NCBI GenBank assembly: GCA_002399405.1
Contig: DHDP01000011.1
Span: 1-64,000, forward strand
Length of the DNA: 64,000 nt
Source: Treponema sp. UBA4873
GTDB taxonomy: Bacteria; Spirochaetota; Spirochaetia; Treponematales; Treponemataceae
Direction: 5' to 3'
The position numbers were made by a program, and so were the translations under genes. The notes below the pieces were generated by a model. It was given only the letters and a program-made list of their open reading frames with translations, ran no database searches and was not told where the DNA came from. The first letter of the stretch is position 1; each line of letters begins with the position of its first letter. This document shows positions 41,804 to 50,876 of the stretch, in pieces.

Positions 41804-43324
41804 ATGGATTATGCAATAGCAGTCATCGACATCGGAATGACAAATAAGAAAGTTGCCGTGTACGACGAGCATCTTTTGCAGATAGACGCGGCATATAAAG
41901 AATTCGCACCTGTCCTGCTGAATGATCCTGAAACCGGTCAGGAAATGAAAGTACACGATCTTCAGTCGATGGAATCGTGGTTCACGGAACAGCTCCGTAC
42001 CTATGCGGAAAAATATCCGATACGGGCAATATCGGTTACGACGCACGGAGCAACGTTCGTCTGTGTCGACCGGAACGGTGCCGTATGCGCACCCTGCATT
42101 TTCTACACGTACGATCCGGGAAAACAATTTCAGGACGATTTTTACGCACGGTGCGGTTCAAAGGAGGAGCTTCAGCGGCGGACGTTCACGCCCCCGTTTT
42201 CGGCGATGCTCAATCTGGCAAAAGGAATACGGTTCCTTCAGGTACGGTTTCACGAAGCGTTTTCAAGGACGGCCGTCATACTCGGATTTCCTCAGTACTG
42301 GGGATTCCGTCTTACCGGACGAACGGCGTATGAAACGACATACGAGGCGTGCCATACATATTTGTGGGACATGAACGGAAACACATGGTCTTCCGTCGTG
42401 GACAGGCTCGGCATCCGCAGTAAAATGCCGCGTAATTTCAATCCGACATGCGGAGTGCTCGGAACGCTTACGCCGGAAACGGCGGCGAAACTCGGACTGA
42501 ATACATCGGTCATCGTTACGACGGGCATACATGATTCCAACGCTTCGCTTCTTCCCTATCTTGCGGAAAATACGACGGAGGATTTTATTCTGAACTCGAC
42601 GGGAACATGGTGCGTCTGCATGCATCCGAAAGAACAGGCGGAATTTGACGAAGAGGATATCGGAAAAATCGTATTTTTCAACAGGAGCGCCGTCGACAAA
42701 CCGGTCAAGACGGCCGTTTTTCCCGGAGGTATGGAAATCGACACGTACGTAAAACTGTATCAGCGGGAATGCGGGACGGACGGGTTTCCTGCTTCCGATA
42801 GTGACGCCGCCCAATCGCTCATCACTGAACGGAACGTGTTCATAGTACCGGAAGTCGTCCCGGGCTCAGGTCAGTTTCCCGAATCAAAACCGGGGATATT
42901 TGAAAACGGCAGATTTTATCCGCTGGAGGCAATACAAAAAGGCGTTTCGGTGCCGGAAATACTTTCGGATCGAAAACGCTTCTTTGCCGCGCTCGACCTG
43001 TCTCTGATAATCCAGACGGAGACGGCCCTGCGCCGCACCGGTTTAAAGAAAGGAATCAGCGTGTTCATCGAAGGAGGTTTCCGCCGCAACAGATTATATA
43101 CGCTGCTGCTCTCCGCCCTGCTGAAGGAAAACGAAATATATCTCACGAACATGAAGGAAGCGACAGCCGCAGGATGCGCTATGACGGCTCTTATGGCGCT
43201 GACCGGAAAAACACATACGGAGCTCGCTCCGTTATTAACCATAGAAAAAGAATCCGTGCCGAAAACGGATATAAGCGGACTTGCCGAATATAAAGCCGTA
43301 TGGATTGAACATACACAGGAATAA
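41804..43324 (+). CDS. rhaB: Rhamnulokinase (FGGY family)
   Basis: A 506-residue kinase phosphorylating L-rhamnulose at O-1. IAVIDIGMTNKKVAVYDEH is the N-terminal phosphate loop, NSTGTWCVCMHP the second, and VFIEGGFRRNRLYTLLLSAL the ATP-binding C-terminal half. There is no clear ribosome-binding site before the ATG at 41804. It is followed by rhaD 21 bases later. Confidence 0.92.
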   Translation: MDYAIAVIDIGMTNKKVAVYDEHLLQIDAAYKEFAPVLLNDPETGQEMKVHDLQSMESWFTEQLRTYAEKYPIRAISVTTHGATFVCVDRNGAVCAPCIFYTYDPGKQFQDDFYARCGSKEELQRRTFTPPFSAMLNLAKGIRFLQVRFHEAFSRTAVILGFPQYWGFRLTGRTAYETTYEACHTYLWDMNGNTWSSVVDRLGIRSKMPRNFNPTCGVLGTLTPETAAKLGLNTSVIVTTGIHDSNASLLPYLAENTTEDFILNSTGTWCVCMHPKEQAEFDEEDIGKIVFFNRSAVDKPVKTAVFPGGMEIDTYVKLYQRECGTDGFPASDSDAAQSLITERNVFIVPEVVPGSGQFPESKPGIFENGRFYPLEAIQKGVSVPEILSDRKRFFAALDLSLIIQTETALRRTGLKKGISVFIEGGFRRNRLYTLLLSALLKENEIYLTNMKEATAAGCAMTALMALTGKTHTELAPLLTIEKESVPKTDISGLAEYKAVWIEHTQE

Positions 43325-43345
43325 TAATAATTAAGGAGACATCGT

Positions 43346-44173
43346 ATGGAAATAACAAAAACATCATTTATACAGGGATTTATACGGATGTGCAACGACG
43401 GATGGGAACAGGGCTGGCACGAACGGAACGGAGGAAATCTTTCGTACCGTATGAAACAGGATGACGTCAAAGAAGCCGAATCAGGCTTCACGGAGGACAA
43501 ACCGTGGACACCCATAGGAACATCCGTTCCGGACCTTGCGGGTGAATATTTTCTCGTAACGGGAAGCGGTAAATACATGCGCAACGTCATACTTGCTCCG
43601 GAAGAAAATATCTGCATCGTTGAAATCGACGGGACAGGAGAAAAATACCGGATCCGCTGGGGGCTTTGCTGCGGCGGACGGCCGACGAGCGAGCTTCCGA
43701 CGCATCTGATGAATCACGAAGTGAAGAAGCAGCTGACGGACGGCAGATACAGAGTTATTTATCACGCGCACTGTACAAACGTAATCGCCCTGACGTTCGT
43801 TCTTCCGCTGAAGGACGAAGTCTTTACAAGAGAGCTGTGGGAATGCGCGACGGAATGTCCCGTCGTATTTCCGTCCGGCATCGGCATTGTTCCGTGGATG
43901 GTACCGGGCGGCAGAGATATTGCGGTAGCGACAAGCGGACTGATGAAAAAATACGACGTTGCAATCTGGGCTCATCACGGAATGTTCTGTTCGGGAGAGG
44001 ATTTCGACCTGACATTCGGGCTCATGCATACGGTGGAAAAATCGGCGGAAATACTTGTGAAGATTCTGTCGATGGCTCCGCACAAAATGCAGACAATCAC
44101 GCCGGACGATTTCAGGAAACTCGAGAAGGATTTTAACGTAACTCTGCCGGAACAGTTCCTGTATAAGAAATAA
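43346..44173 (+). CDS. rhaD: Rhamnulose-1-phosphate aldolase
   Basis: A 275-residue zinc class II aldolase cleaving L-rhamnulose-1-phosphate to DHAP and L-lactaldehyde. GWHERNGGNLSYRM, RPTSELPTHLMNHEV, YHAHCTNVIALTF (zinc His pair) and AIWAHHGMFCSGED are diagnostic. AAGGAG site before the ATG. Ends the plus-strand pair with rhaB. Confidence 0.96.
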   Translation: MEITKTSFIQGFIRMCNDGWEQGWHERNGGNLSYRMKQDDVKEAESGFTEDKPWTPIGTSVPDLAGEYFLVTGSGKYMRNVILAPEENICIVEIDGTGEKYRIRWGLCCGGRPTSELPTHLMNHEVKKQLTDGRYRVIYHAHCTNVIALTFVLPLKDEVFTRELWECATECPVVFPSGIGIVPWMVPGGRDIAVATSGLMKKYDVAIWAHHGMFCSGEDFDLTFGLMHTVEKSAEILVKILSMAPHKMQTITPDDFRKLEKDFNVTLPEQFLYKK

Positions 44174-44218
44174 AACACCGGCCGAAATATTATTATTAAC
44201 CGTCTGTCAGGATATTGC

Positions 44219-44250
44219 GGTGCGTACGGTTTTTCCGACCCGTACGCACC
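44219..44250. terminator. Hairpin between convergent rhaD and barrel gene
   Basis: GGTGCGTACGG (44219-44229) pairs perfectly with CCGTACGCACC (44240-44250). There is no T-tract after it, so termination may be weak or the hairpin may protect mRNA ends. Confidence 0.6.
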
Positions 44251-44257
44251 GGCTCCA

Positions 44258-44947
44258 TCAGAAATTCAGTTTGTATCCGGCGCTCACGATGATGTTGCGG
44301 CGGGCATAGAGCGAAACTGTATCGTCCGTATCAGCAACTTCCATCTTTGTCGCCGCAAAATCGAACAGATAGCGCATGTCGAAAACGAACGCACCGGGCC
44401 CGGCTTTTAAATTACCGGTAATGCCGGCCGTGGCTCCGAAAACGGGAACGCCCCTTTTCAGCTGCGAAGTTCCCGAATCGGTCGTAACTGTGCCGGCCAC
44501 AGGAATCGAAAGATACGGTCCTATATAATAATCAAGCTTACAGCCGTTGAGCGTCGTCTCCATTCCGAAAAGAACGGGAAGTTCCACTGTCGTAACGGAA
44601 ATGCTGCAGTCGGAATCGTTCGCGGTACCGAGCGTCTGGTCTTCATAGGTAAAATGAAAACCGTTCCCCACGCCGTTGTTGAACAGCATCCCCGCTTCCG
44701 GACGGATAATAAAACTGTTAGCCCCGCTGCCGAATGCAAACTGGGCCGCAAGACTGAATCCGCCTGTCATGTTCAGATTCGAATCCGTACCGCCGTACGT
44801 CTCTTCATATTCACCGGTGCGGACGGAGCCGATTCCCGACCCGATGTTTCCGTTAATCCCGATACTGATCCCGGCGAACGCCGAGCTTCCCGCGGCGAGA
44901 ACCAGAACAAGCGTGCTGATTGTCTTTAAAATTTTACACTCACGCAC
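44258..44947 (-). CDS. Outer-membrane beta-barrel-type protein
   Basis: A protein of about 229 residues. A signal peptide (KTISTLVLVLAAGSSAFA) is followed by Gly-rich amphipathic strands with repeated alternation (GISIGINGNIGSGIGSV; YYIGPYLSIPVAGTV) and a terminal strand ending GYKLNF, as in eight- to ten-strand outer-membrane proteins. The start is uncertain: GTG at 44947, overlapping the stop of the upstream gene, is the best choice. Function unknown. Confidence 0.65.
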   Translation of the reverse strand: MRECKILKTISTLVLVLAAGSSAFAGISIGINGNIGSGIGSVRTGEYEETYGGTDSNLNMTGGFSLAAQFAFGSGANSFIIRPEAGMLFNNGVGNGFHFTYEDQTLGTANDSDCSISVTTVELPVLFGMETTLNGCKLDYYIGPYLSIPVAGTVTTDSGTSQLKRGVPVFGATAGITGNLKAGPGAFVFDMRYLFDFAATKMEVADTDDTVSLYARRNIIVSAGYKLNF

Positions 44948-45473
44948 CGAGCAGCGCGTGAGCTTTTCTTCCCGTCTCGTAGATTTCATCATACTTCGCT
45001 TCGATAAGCGGAACGACCGATGCCGATTTTTTCCGGTACATGACCGAATAACAGAAGTACGGAACTATCCATCCGGCAAATGCGGGAACTGCAAGCAGTA
45101 TCATGAGCATTCTGCGGCCGTCGAGATAACCGAATACCGAACCGGCCATGAATGCCGTACCGATAATACCGATTCCGAACGCCGCCGCTGATGCATCTGT
45201 CCGCTTTGAAATTTCAAGCCGGCGGACATCATCAGCTTCGTTTTCAAACTGGCGCTGAAGCCTTGTGAGTTCCGCTCTGTTTCTGAGCAGACGGTCGCGC
45301 TTCAGGTGCAGCGTCACATAGAGAATGCCCTTGACGCTGTCCGAGCAGCTTTCCACCTGCCATCCGAAACTGGTAAGATTGTCTTCGTACAATTCCGCCA
45401 TGCTGCGTTTGACGGTCATATCCCGGTATTCGTATCCGGTATATCCGTCTTTGTCCTTTTCGTTTTTTTCCAT
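44940..45473 (-). CDS. Small membrane protein, function unknown
   Basis: A 177-residue protein. The N-terminal 90 residues are charged and soluble, with a short coiled coil (LLRNRAELTRLQRQFENEAD). Two membrane segments follow (about 95-115 and 122-142), then a basic C-terminal tail. I do not recognise the family. The ATG at 45473 has GAGGTG upstream. It overlaps the start of the barrel gene by about 8 bases and may be translated with it. Confidence 0.7.
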   Translation of the reverse strand: MEKNEKDKDGYTGYEYRDMTVKRSMAELYEDNLTSFGWQVESCSDSVKGILYVTLHLKRDRLLRNRAELTRLQRQFENEADDVRRLEISKRTDASAAAFGIGIIGTAFMAGSVFGYLDGRRMLMILLAVPAFAGWIVPYFCYSVMYRKKSASVVPLIEAKYDEIYETGRKAHALLGA

Positions 45474-45574
45474 AGTTCACCTCTTTTCGGGTTTGATGTC
45501 TGAATCCTATAAGAGGTGTATTTCCGAAATGCATGAGAATTGTTTCCGAATTGTTAAAGGCGGATATATTCCGC

Positions 45575-46636
45575 TCAGACAGGCAGCGTTACAGTAAAAG
45601 AAGAACCGCTGCCCTGTTCACTCTCGACGGTAATCGTTCCGCCGCACAAATCGAGAGCTTTTTTTGCAAGTGCAAGACCGAGGCCGTTTCCCTCTCCCGA
45701 ATGGGAGGTATCACCCTGATAAAACTTGTCGAACAGGTGATTCATGGTCACGGCATCCATACCGCATCCTGTGTCGGACACGCGGACTGTAACCGTATTG
45801 TCCGCGGAAGTCTGCCTCAGCGTCACCGTACCGCCGTTTTCCGTATATTTGAACGCGTTCGAAAGCAGATTGTTCCACACAAGTTCGAGCAGACCTTCGT
45901 CCGCGGTGATGACGGCCCGGTCCTCTATATCCGCATCGAACGTAATATTCTTATTTTCCCATACAGGTTCGAACGCAAGCGCGCAGTCGCAGAGCTGTCT
46001 GCATATATCGTACGGCGCAGGCTCCGGTCTGATTTTTTCATTTTCCATTTTGTTAAGCTTGAGGATATTCGAAACGAAAACGGAAAGTTTTTTCGACGCG
46101 TCGAGAATTGTCTGCGTATATTCTATTTTTGTTTCAGCGGAAATCGATTCATCCTGCAGCGCCGTCGCGTAATTCTGGATTATCGAAAGAGGCGTCTTGA
46201 ATTCGTGCGACACATTCGCGATGAAATCGTTCTTAAGAGTCTCCGTACTGCCGAGCTCCTTCACCATCGTGTTGAAGTCGTCGAAAAGCACATCGATGTA
46301 ATCTTTTTTCGGACCTGCGCGACCGTTGTCGACAAAGACTGAAAAATCGCCCGACGCAACGCGCTTCGCCGCTCTGCTTAACCTGCGCATCGGAGTTTCG
46401 TATTTTCTGATGCGTATGCCGGCGGACACTAAGCTGATGACCAGCGCGACCATTGCCCAGTAGCTGCCGTACGCCCAGAGCTGACCGGGCGAAATAAATT
46501 TTATGGGATCGTATTCGTTGGAGATAAGTGCCTGAGAACCGCTGAGGCAGACAAGCAGAATAAAATTAACGATGACTTCCGACCACGTGTGATATTTCTT
46601 CGTAATGCGGGGATCTTTTTTTTCGTTTGATTTCAT
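45575..46636 (-). CDS. Sensor histidine kinase with HAMP domain
   Basis: A 353-residue kinase: two membrane segments (about 18-35 and 55-75) with almost no loop between them, HAMP (80-130), HisKA with H-box FIANVSHEFKTPLSIIQNYA, and HATPase with ELVWNNLLSNAFKYTENGG, VSDTGCGMDAVTM and SGEGNGLGLALAKKALDLCG. The tiny outer loop suggests it senses the membrane or a partner protein. Its gene follows the response regulator by 8 bases. Confidence 0.94.
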   Translation of the reverse strand: MKSNEKKDPRITKKYHTWSEVIVNFILLVCLSGSQALISNEYDPIKFISPGQLWAYGSYWAMVALVISLVSAGIRIRKYETPMRRLSRAAKRVASGDFSVFVDNGRAGPKKDYIDVLFDDFNTMVKELGSTETLKNDFIANVSHEFKTPLSIIQNYATALQDESISAETKIEYTQTILDASKKLSVFVSNILKLNKMENEKIRPEPAPYDICRQLCDCALAFEPVWENKNITFDADIEDRAVITADEGLLELVWNNLLSNAFKYTENGGTVTLRQTSADNTVTVRVSDTGCGMDAVTMNHLFDKFYQGDTSHSGEGNGLGLALAKKALDLCGGTITVESEQGSGSSFTVTLPV

Positions 46637-46643
46637 AAATACC

Positions 46644-47315
46644 TCATAGAATTACCGCTTTGTATCCCAACCCGTGAATCGTAACGATTTTAAATTCCGT
46701 GCACGCTGCGCATTTGTCGCGCAGCTTCGTTATGTACACGTCGACTGCCCGTAATCCCGATTCGCTGTCGTCGTCCCAGAACTCGTCCATGAGCGCCTGA
46801 CGGGAGAACGTTTTCTTCGGATACGAAAGCATTTTGAACAGTATGTTGAACTCGCGGACTGTAAGCGGTATTTCTTTTCCGTCCGAAGATGCGCTCATTT
46901 CGTCCGCGTTCATTTCAAACGTCCCGATTGTAATTTTCCGTTCGCTCTGAATGTGCGCGCGCCGCAGCAGCGCACCGACCCGGAGGACAAGCTCATCCAT
47001 TTCAACGGGCTTGACCATGTAATCGTCTATGCCGATTTTGAAACCTTTCTGTTTCGAAGGCATATCGTCGCGCGCGGTCATAAACAGAATCGGAATATTC
47101 CTGTCACCCTGACGCACGGCCTCCGCAAAAAGGAAGCCGTCCATTCCCGGCATCATAATGTCCGAAATGATAAGGTCAAACGATGTTTTGTCCATACGAT
47201 CGAACGCTTCGTCCGGATTGCTGCATCCGGAAACATCATATCCGGCGCCGGTAAGATATCTGCAGACTATGCGGTTAAGCGGCACGTCGTCCTCAACTAC
47301 AAGAATATTCGGCAT
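46644..47315 (-). CDS. OmpR/PhoB-family response regulator
   Basis: A 223-residue regulator. The receiver has acidic pocket VVEDD, phospho-Asp in LIISDIMMPGMDG and Lys in DYMVKP. The C-terminal winged helix ends KIVTIHGLGYKAVIL. ATG at 47315 with a GAGGTTCC site. It is divergent from the condensation-domain gene at 47458, whose promoter it may control (inferred). Confidence 0.95.
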   Translation of the reverse strand: MPNILVVEDDVPLNRIVCRYLTGAGYDVSGCSNPDEAFDRMDKTSFDLIISDIMMPGMDGFLFAEAVRQGDRNIPILFMTARDDMPSKQKGFKIGIDDYMVKPVEMDELVLRVGALLRRAHIQSERKITIGTFEMNADEMSASSDGKEIPLTVREFNILFKMLSYPKKTFSRQALMDEFWDDDSESGLRAVDVYITKLRDKCAACTEFKIVTIHGLGYKAVIL

Positions 47316-47457
47316 AGGAACCTCTTTATACAAGTATATCATGCATTTGTTAAGGAATTGTATCCGCCGCTTTAACTTTTCAGCAACATTTCGCTTGCAA
47401 TTCGGAAATATGTCCTGCGTATTGTCTCAGTATAAAAACCGAATCAGGAGGTTCGTT

Positions 47458-48780
47458 ATGAAAGAAATGCAAAGAGAAAGTGCCGCCGGATATGAAAACG
47501 AAGATATTTCCGCACGGAAAATCAGATCGGGACAATCATTTCTGTTCCGGAAAAACGGCTATGACAGCACGGTGCTCGATATCAGAATGAAAGACGAAAT
47601 CAGCAGCGGATGTCTCGATGCCGCACTCAGGAAAACAGCGCTGCGGTTTCCGTATCTGACAGACAAGCTCGCGGAAAAGCAGGGAAATTATTATCTGCTC
47701 CCCGACGACATTCCCCTGCGTGCCGCATCGTCTCAAAAATTCTGCCCGCTGGGCAGTACGGAAACGGGATATCATCTGATTGACGTGACGTATACGGAAA
47801 ACAGCATCAGAGTGGCATTCCACCACGCACTCTGCGACGGACGGGGCATAAAACCGTTTGTTGAAACGCTCGTCTATTATTACTGCTCGATTAAGTACAA
47901 AAAAACGTTCAGCGCGGAAGGAATCCGCACGGCAGCAGAACGACCGGACGACACTGAAACAGCGGAGCCGTTCGGCACGGAATTATTCGCCGTAGACAAA
48001 AGCAAAATCGCCGTCGTCGACAGGGACGGATTCGCCCTTCCTGAAAGCACATCTGCGACGGCGCACTGCTTCAGAACTGAAATCACAGTGAATCAGAATG
48101 AATTCGTTAATACTGCAAAATCATACGGCGCAACACCCGGCATACTGACTGCCATCCTCATTTCCAGCGCCGTTTACCGGCTGCACCCTGAAGCTGATAA
48201 ATCTGTCGTATGCAGCATGGCGGCCGACCTCAGGAGCGCCGCCGGAATGGAACATACACACCGGAACTGCACAGGAAGTATTTACCTGCCGTATTCCCGG
48301 GGCGACGCACATGCCGGTGCGGCTGAACTTGCCGCCGCGTACAGAAAGCTCCTCTCGGAGCAGCGGACAGAAGATTCGCTCAAAGAACTCATGAATAAAC
48401 AGATTATGTTGTTCAACAGAGCGGATTCATTCAAAACAGTGGAGGGAAAACGGGGATTGTTCGCTTTTCTTGATAACCTCTGCATCAATACGTACGTCGT
48501 CAGCTACCTCGGAAAAATGAATTTCAACGATTTCGAAAATTATATCGATTCGGTGCATCTCTACAGCGGTCAAATCAAGGGGCTGTCGGTGAACATGGTT
48601 GCCGCCGGGAATAAAATTGCTTTCGACTTTCTGCAGGGCTTTGAGAGCAACATATATGTCGAGGCTTTTATTGCAGAGCTTGCACGGCACGGCATAGACT
48701 GCAGCGCGACGGACACGTTTTCCTTTACGACAGGCAGAGACATGAGTTATATAACCGCAGGCTGCCGGGAAGAACAATAA
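47458..48780 (+). CDS. Condensation-domain/acyltransferase-like protein
   Basis: A 440-residue protein of the CoA-dependent acyltransferase and condensation-domain superfamily. The H-H-x3-D-G active-site motif is FHHALCDGRGI near residue 122. The C-terminal half carries the usual NTYVVSYLGKMNFNDFENYI region. Related proteins are called alcohol acetyltransferases or condensation proteins; substrates are mostly unknown. A strong AGGAGG site precedes the ATG at 47458, ruling out the long upstream frame that runs antisense to the regulator gene. Confidence 0.75.
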   Translation: MKEMQRESAAGYENEDISARKIRSGQSFLFRKNGYDSTVLDIRMKDEISSGCLDAALRKTALRFPYLTDKLAEKQGNYYLLPDDIPLRAASSQKFCPLGSTETGYHLIDVTYTENSIRVAFHHALCDGRGIKPFVETLVYYYCSIKYKKTFSAEGIRTAAERPDDTETAEPFGTELFAVDKSKIAVVDRDGFALPESTSATAHCFRTEITVNQNEFVNTAKSYGATPGILTAILISSAVYRLHPEADKSVVCSMAADLRSAAGMEHTHRNCTGSIYLPYSRGDAHAGAAELAAAYRKLLSEQRTEDSLKELMNKQIMLFNRADSFKTVEGKRGLFAFLDNLCINTYVVSYLGKMNFNDFENYIDSVHLYSGQIKGLSVNMVAAGNKIAFDFLQGFESNIYVEAFIAELARHGIDCSATDTFSFTTGRDMSYITAGCREEQ

Positions 48781-48797
48781 AGTAGACGATTTATATA

Positions 48798-48884
48798 ATA
48801 GCTATTTTTGAAGTAAAGAACAAACTCAGCGAATATGTGCGTCAGGCAGAAACCTGCGACGGCAGCCGGAATCAGATATGGTAA
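48798..48884 (+). pseudogene. Phd-type antitoxin fragment
   Basis: IAIFEVKNKLSEYVRQAE matches the N-terminus of Phd-family antitoxins (xxVFEAKNKLSEL), but the start codon is missing and a stop follows after 28 codons. The rest of the gene is lost. It runs into the vapC fragment next to it. Confidence 0.7.
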
Positions 48885-48961
48885 GAAGATATTACCTTCT
48901 CGATACGAATATCATTTCCGAACCGGCCCGTCCTGTAACGGGAATACGGTCCGTCCTGTAA
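48878..48961 (+). pseudogene. VapC/PIN toxin N-terminal fragment
   Basis: ATG at 48878 opens MVRRYYLLDTNIISEPARPV, the N-terminus of VapC-type PIN toxins with the first catalytic Asp in LLDTN. After 27 codons a stop at 48959-48961 ends it. From 48934 on, the coding sequence has turned into a 23-bp tandem repeat. With the Phd fragment this is the wreck of a toxin-antitoxin module. Confidence 0.75.
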
Positions 48962-49117
48962 CGGGAATACAGTCCGTCCTGTAACAGGAATACAGTTTGT
49001 ATTGTAACGGGAATACAGTTTGTATTGTAACAGGAATACAGTCTATATTGTAACGGGAATACAGTTTGTATTGTAACAGGAATACAGTCTATATTGTAAC
49101 AGGAATACAGTCTGTAT
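48934..49117. repeat. 23-bp tandem repeat, eight copies
   Basis: Units start at 48934, 48957, 48980, 49003, 49026, 49049, 49072 and 49095, each TGTAAC(G/A)GGAATACAGT plus six bases ending TAT or TCC. The units are very alike and without spacers. The first unit lies inside the vapC fragment, so the array seems to have grown out of that coding sequence. Confidence 0.92.
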
Positions 49118-49247
49118 TGCAGAAGCGTTGCCGTACAACCGGTTCTGAAGAGTGAGGACGGCATAACAACAGTAAAACTGTAGAAGAGAGATACAAATTT
49201 TATAATGCGTTTGCCCCGGCAGCAGGTCCGGACGTTATTCGTGCGGA

Positions 49248-49293
49248 GGGTTTAATACCCCGCCCCCAGGGGCGTATGAGGGGTATTAAATCC
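49248..49293. repeat. Nested inverted repeats, MITE- or cruciform-like
   Basis: GGGTTTAATACCCC and GGGGTATTAAATCCC form outer arms (one bulged base) around an inner hairpin CGCCCC/GGGGCG (49261-49274). A third small hairpin, CCGACGC/GCGTCGG, follows near 49324-49339. The stretch 49118-49398 otherwise shows no gene. Confidence 0.75.
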
Positions 49294-49398
49294 CGACTGC
49301 AATACCTTTAGAGAACTCCATACACCGACGCTTGCGTCGGGGGGTGGTGATTGCGTAAAACGCATTTTTCAGGTACCGTTTCTGCGGAAAATACACAT

Positions 49399-50376
49399 AT
49401 GAAAAAACACACTATTATTGTCGACTATCCGCTCAACGTTGCCCCTGACCGGATCAAACTGCAGAATTGCGCGCCTGACGCTGAACTGATATACCTTGAA
49501 GACGGAAAAGAACTGACTGAATCACAGCTTGCCGCAGCCGATGCAGTTATCGGAGTACCGCCGGAACCGGACGTTCTGGAGCATATGAAGCAGCTGAAAT
49601 GGCTCCAGCTTTTGAGTGCCGGTGCCGAGCAGTATGCGAAACCAGGCGCTTTACCGGAACGTACGATTCTCACCTGTGCGACCGGCGCGTTCGGAAAATC
49701 AATGAGCGAATACATGATTTGCGCGGTACTGAGCCTCATGCTCGACTTTCCCCGGTACCGGGATAATCAGAAGAATCATGCATGGGAAAAAGGCGGACGC
49801 ATACGGCATATAGCCGGAACGACGGCGCTCGTCGTGGGATTGGGCGACATCGGAAGCGAATTTGCCGCGCGGTACAAGGCGCTCGGCGGCTATGTCGTGG
49901 GAATAAAACGGACACCTGCAGCCCGGAAGCCCGACTACGCAGATGAACTGTATACGACGGAAGAACTAGACAGGCATATTCCGCGGGCCGACGTCGTCGC
50001 CCTGAGTCTGCCGTCGACGAAAGAAACAGTGCGTCTGTTCGGAGCGGAAAGAATCGCACTGATGAAGCGGGACGCGCTTCTTATCAACGTCGGACGGGGA
50101 ACGGCTGTAGACACGGACGCACTTTCGGACGCGCTGTATTCGGAAAAAATCGGAGGCGCCGCACTCGACGTTACCGATCCCGAACCGCTTCCTCCTGATC
50201 ATCCGCTCTGGGACGCACCCAACACGATTATTACGCCGCACGTATCGGGCGGCTGGGAAGCTCCCGAAAATACGGAACGGGTGCTCGACATCGTCTACGA
50301 CAACCTGCGGCGGTTCGCAGACGGTCTGCCGCTTCGGAACATCGTTGACCGGAAAACCGGATACCGCACGCACTGA
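49399..50376 (+). CDS. D-2-hydroxyacid dehydrogenase family protein
   Basis: A 325-residue NAD-dependent dehydrogenase. The nucleotide loop is TALVVGLGDIGSEFAARYKA, the catalytic Arg is in LINVGRGTAVDTDAL, the Glu in GAALDVTDPEPLPPDHPL and the His in IITPHVSGGW. The substrate cannot be told (glyoxylate, hydroxypyruvate or another 2-oxoacid). The ATG at 49399 suits the family length; no strong ribosome-binding site. Confidence 0.9.
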   Translation: MKKHTIIVDYPLNVAPDRIKLQNCAPDAELIYLEDGKELTESQLAAADAVIGVPPEPDVLEHMKQLKWLQLLSAGAEQYAKPGALPERTILTCATGAFGKSMSEYMICAVLSLMLDFPRYRDNQKNHAWEKGGRIRHIAGTTALVVGLGDIGSEFAARYKALGGYVVGIKRTPAARKPDYADELYTTEELDRHIPRADVVALSLPSTKETVRLFGAERIALMKRDALLINVGRGTAVDTDALSDALYSEKIGGAALDVTDPEPLPPDHPLWDAPNTIITPHVSGGWEAPENTERVLDIVYDNLRRFADGLPLRNIVDRKTGYRTH

Positions 50377-50385
50377 CCGGACAAT

Positions 50386-50643
50386 GTGCTGTCGGTAAAT
50401 TTACACCAGAACGATTTATTTAATCAGATCCGGAAACCACCTGATGAAAAGAAAAACGTTACGGATATTGAACAGCTGATTCAATTTGATACCAGTACGA
50501 ATCACATACTGTTCGAATATTATATTAACGAAATGATTACCGCTATCAGGAAGCGGATTTCATCATATCGAACGCCGGTCAAAGACCTTTTACGATTGAT
50601 TTATTCAATTATTGATAAAAATTTTCGGTTGCAGCTTGGTTAA
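50386..50643 (+). CDS. Small ORF, possible AraC-linker remnant
   Basis: An 85-codon open frame with AT-richer sequence than its neighbours. The stretch YYINEMITAIRKRISSYRTP then LLRLIYSIIDKNFRLQL faintly recalls the linker before the DNA-binding domain of AraC-family proteins, where Y-I-x-x-H-Y motifs occur. There is no helix-turn-helix after it and no ribosome-binding site. It is probably a decayed gene end; low confidence. Confidence 0.25.
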   Translation: MLSVNLHQNDLFNQIRKPPDEKKNVTDIEQLIQFDTSTNHILFEYYINEMITAIRKRISSYRTPVKDLLRLIYSIIDKNFRLQLG

Positions 50644-50770
50644 ACACAGGGTACCGGGATATCTGTCGGTTTGACAATACACATCCGGGTACAGAAGATT
50701 TTATTCACTAAAGACTACTGTTCAGGCTGAACAACATCGAAATATTCTATCACAAATTTTTATTGTATGA

Positions 50771-50807
50771 TATACTGATACCTGTCGGGAATCACGGTGA
50801 TTCCCGA
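50771..50807 (+). promoter_or_regulatory. -10 box and palindromic operator candidate
   Basis: TATACT (50771-50776) is followed by a perfect palindrome at 50785-50807 with 11-bp arms, TCGGGAATCAC and its complement, around a single G. It lies 70-92 bases upstream of the sugar-sensing operon. It could be a regulator site or the hairpin of a leader. Confidence 0.6.
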
Positions 50808-50876
50808 TACTCCCCTTAAAAGCAGCAGTTTTTTAGAGGACCTTTCTATTCTATATACTATGATGGAAAGAAAGAA

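Noticed and set aside
48934..49117. Possible CRISPR array
   Set aside because: The 23-bp units are directly joined without unique spacers and there are no cas genes; it is a plain tandem repeat.
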